From: JAJDZL01 sp965220665
GTDB taxonomy: Bacteria; Pseudomonadota; Gammaproteobacteria; Arenicellales; JAJDZL01
Direction of reading: 5' to 3'
DNA: 64,000 bases
NCBI GenBank assembly: GCA_965220665.1
Contig: CBDCQQ010000005.1
Span: 1,984,001-2,048,000 of the forward strand
This document shows, in pieces, positions 63,382 through 64,000 of the stretch. The position numbers and the translations under genes were made by a program. Below the pieces are notes generated by a model. It saw only the letters and a program-made list of their open reading frames with translations. It did no database searches and had not been told where the DNA came from. Numbering within the stretch: position 1 is the first letter of the stretch; every line of letters begins with the position of its first letter.

Positions 63382-63642
63382 TTATTTTTTTCGATAAGCA
63401 TCGCGACGATGAGAGACACGAACAACCAGCACGACAAGTACCTCATCGCGTACTTCATACAGGACACGGTAGTGCCCTACGCGAAGACGTCGCAATCCAC
63501 GTAATTTGCCTTTCAAGGCTGTGCCAAGGTGCGGTGATTCAGCCAGTCGTTCTATTGCGGTAACGATACGTATTCGGTCCGACTTAGTTACACGTCGAAG
63601 TTCCTTGGCTGCACTTCCCTTAATCTTTATTGAGAAAGTCAC
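63382..63642 (-). CDS. RelE-family toxin
   Basis: From a GTG start at 63642 the product has 86 residues: VTFSIKIKGSAAKELRRVTK, LAESPHLGTALKGKLRGLRR and LRVGHYRVLYEVRDEVLVVL, the usual RelE/ParE fold with C-terminal Arg/Tyr residues that contact mRNA in RelE toxins. A longer frame beginning further upstream would overlap the whole C-terminal part of the antitoxin gene and adds atypical sequence. The start overlaps the end of the antitoxin gene by 23 bases. Confidence 0.88.
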   Translation of the reverse strand: MTFSIKIKGSAAKELRRVTKSDRIRIVTAIERLAESPHLGTALKGKLRGLRRLRVGHYRVLYEVRDEVLVVLVVRVSHRRDAYRKK

Positions 63643-63844
63643 CCCGAACCTTATCCCAATCCAACACTGGATCGTTCGGATCACAGATTCTGTCGATTGC
63701 GATGGCAAGATCGTCGAAATCGTCAAGATAGTGTTCAATCGCTAAGCGGACAACATCCGCTCGACTACGTCGAAGTTCGCGTGCAGCGTTATCCAGATTG
63801 TCAACTAGTGTATTCGACAATCTTGCGCTAATCTGTTGAGGCAT
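63620..63844 (-). CDS. ribbon-helix-helix antitoxin (RelB/CopG-like)
   Basis: The 74-residue protein begins QQISARLSNTLVDNLDNAAR followed by RSRADVVRLAIEHYL, the beta-strand plus two helices of RHH DNA-binding antitoxins. The acidic C-terminus should wrap the toxin. It precedes and overlaps the RelE-type toxin gene, and a perfect 15-bp palindrome lies 28 bp upstream as likely operator. Confidence 0.85.
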   Translation of the reverse strand: MPQQISARLSNTLVDNLDNAARELRRSRADVVRLAIEHYLDDFDDLAIAIDRICDPNDPVLDWDKVRGDFLNKD

Positions 63845-63871
63845 AGAGAATATGGTGTATTAGGTAGTTTG

Positions 63872-63886
63872 AATGTAAATTACATT
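63872..63886. promoter_or_regulatory. palindromic operator of RelBE-like operon
   Basis: AATGTAAATTACATT is a perfect 15-bp palindrome just upstream of the antitoxin ATG, with a second partial copy (TGTATTACATT) beside it, as expected for cooperative RHH repressor binding. The remaining bases to the right edge show no recognisable gene. Confidence 0.55.
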
Positions 63887-64000
63887 GTATTACATTACTC
63901 AAGTTACCGTTCTCAATATTCCCTCGCATAGACATGCTCAACAGCAATGGTGCTTGCATCCGAATCGTGTGGCTTTGCTTGGCATGCCGAAACAGGTTCT

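Noticed and set aside
1..64000. CRISPR arrays, rRNA genes, replication origins
   Set aside because: I saw no regularly spaced repeats, no rRNA-like sequence and no clustered origin boxes anywhere in the window.

Overview
The window looks like part of the chromosome of a Gram-negative, probably proteobacterial, heterotroph with roughly balanced base composition. The evidence is an RND exporter, a HlyD-type adaptor, and amino-acid and peptide ABC transporters. It is rich in insertion sequences, and several insertions can be read at base resolution because the target duplications and the interrupted genes are still visible. No rRNA or taxonomic marker is present, so the host is an inference only.

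Region 1 (1-7.0 kb) is a graveyard. It holds the start of an ornithine-cyclodeaminase-like gene, a phytanoyl-CoA-dioxygenase-type gene cut at codons 4-6 by an IS256-family element, and a HigB/RelE toxin gene split in two by a 2.5 kb element. The antitoxin, an XRE repressor fused to an ImmA/IrrE-type HExxH domain, is intact.

Region 2 (7.2-41 kb) is a ribosomal-peptide (RiPP) biosynthesis locus. Two nearly identical 91-residue precursors with nitrile-hydratase-like leaders (NHLP; 16.2 kb plus strand, 36.9 kb minus strand) both end in the four-residue sequence RCCC. Around them lie:
- a fused E1-like/YcaO cyclodehydratase;
- two paralogous proteins of unknown family, one out of frame at a run of ten G;
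- an MpaB-type oxygenase;
- two paralogous AlkB-type membrane hydroxylases, each fused to a GlnE-like C-terminal half;
- an amine-oxidase-like flavoprotein;
- a leader-cleaving C39 ABC transporter, a second NHLM-type ABC transporter and a HlyD adaptor;
- an RND exporter and two methyltransferases at the edge, whose membership is less certain.
The cluster is invaded by an IS4/Tn5-type element with an N-terminal DUF4338 (DruA-like) domain, by degraded relatives of such elements, and by a second identical IS256 copy just upstream of precursor 2. The simplest model is that YcaO converts the three cysteines to azolines, oxygenases and the flavoprotein tailor them, and the C39 transporter cleaves and exports a very small product.

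Region 3 (41.7-62.7 kb) is a metabolic locus. One very long minus-strand operon encodes, in transcription order, a type III glutamine-synthetase-like ligase, bacterial microcompartment shell proteins (BMC-P, BMC-H), an opine-dehydrogenase-like protein, a CoA-acylating aldehyde dehydrogenase, BMC-T, a malate/lactate dehydrogenase with an unusual N-terminal extension, a non-canonical RidA-family protein, a branched-chain-type ABC importer (SBP, LivH, LivM, LivG, LivF), a GntR regulator and a three-subunit glutamate-synthase-like enzyme (GlxBCD/MgsABC type). Two orphan OppBC-type permease genes follow. A flavin amine oxidase and a TTC38-like TPR protein are divergent from this operon. A 22-bp near-palindrome in the divergent promoter is a candidate GntR operator. 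Together they suggest import of an amine or amino-acid substrate, its processing through glutamyl or N-substituted glutamate intermediates, and oxidation of the resulting aldehyde to acyl-CoA inside a microcompartment.

Region 4 (62.7-64 kb) holds a tRNA-Thr(CGT), a tRNA remnant, the C-terminal stump of a serine recombinase and a small RelBE-like toxin-antitoxin pair: the usual debris of a tRNA-proximal integration site.
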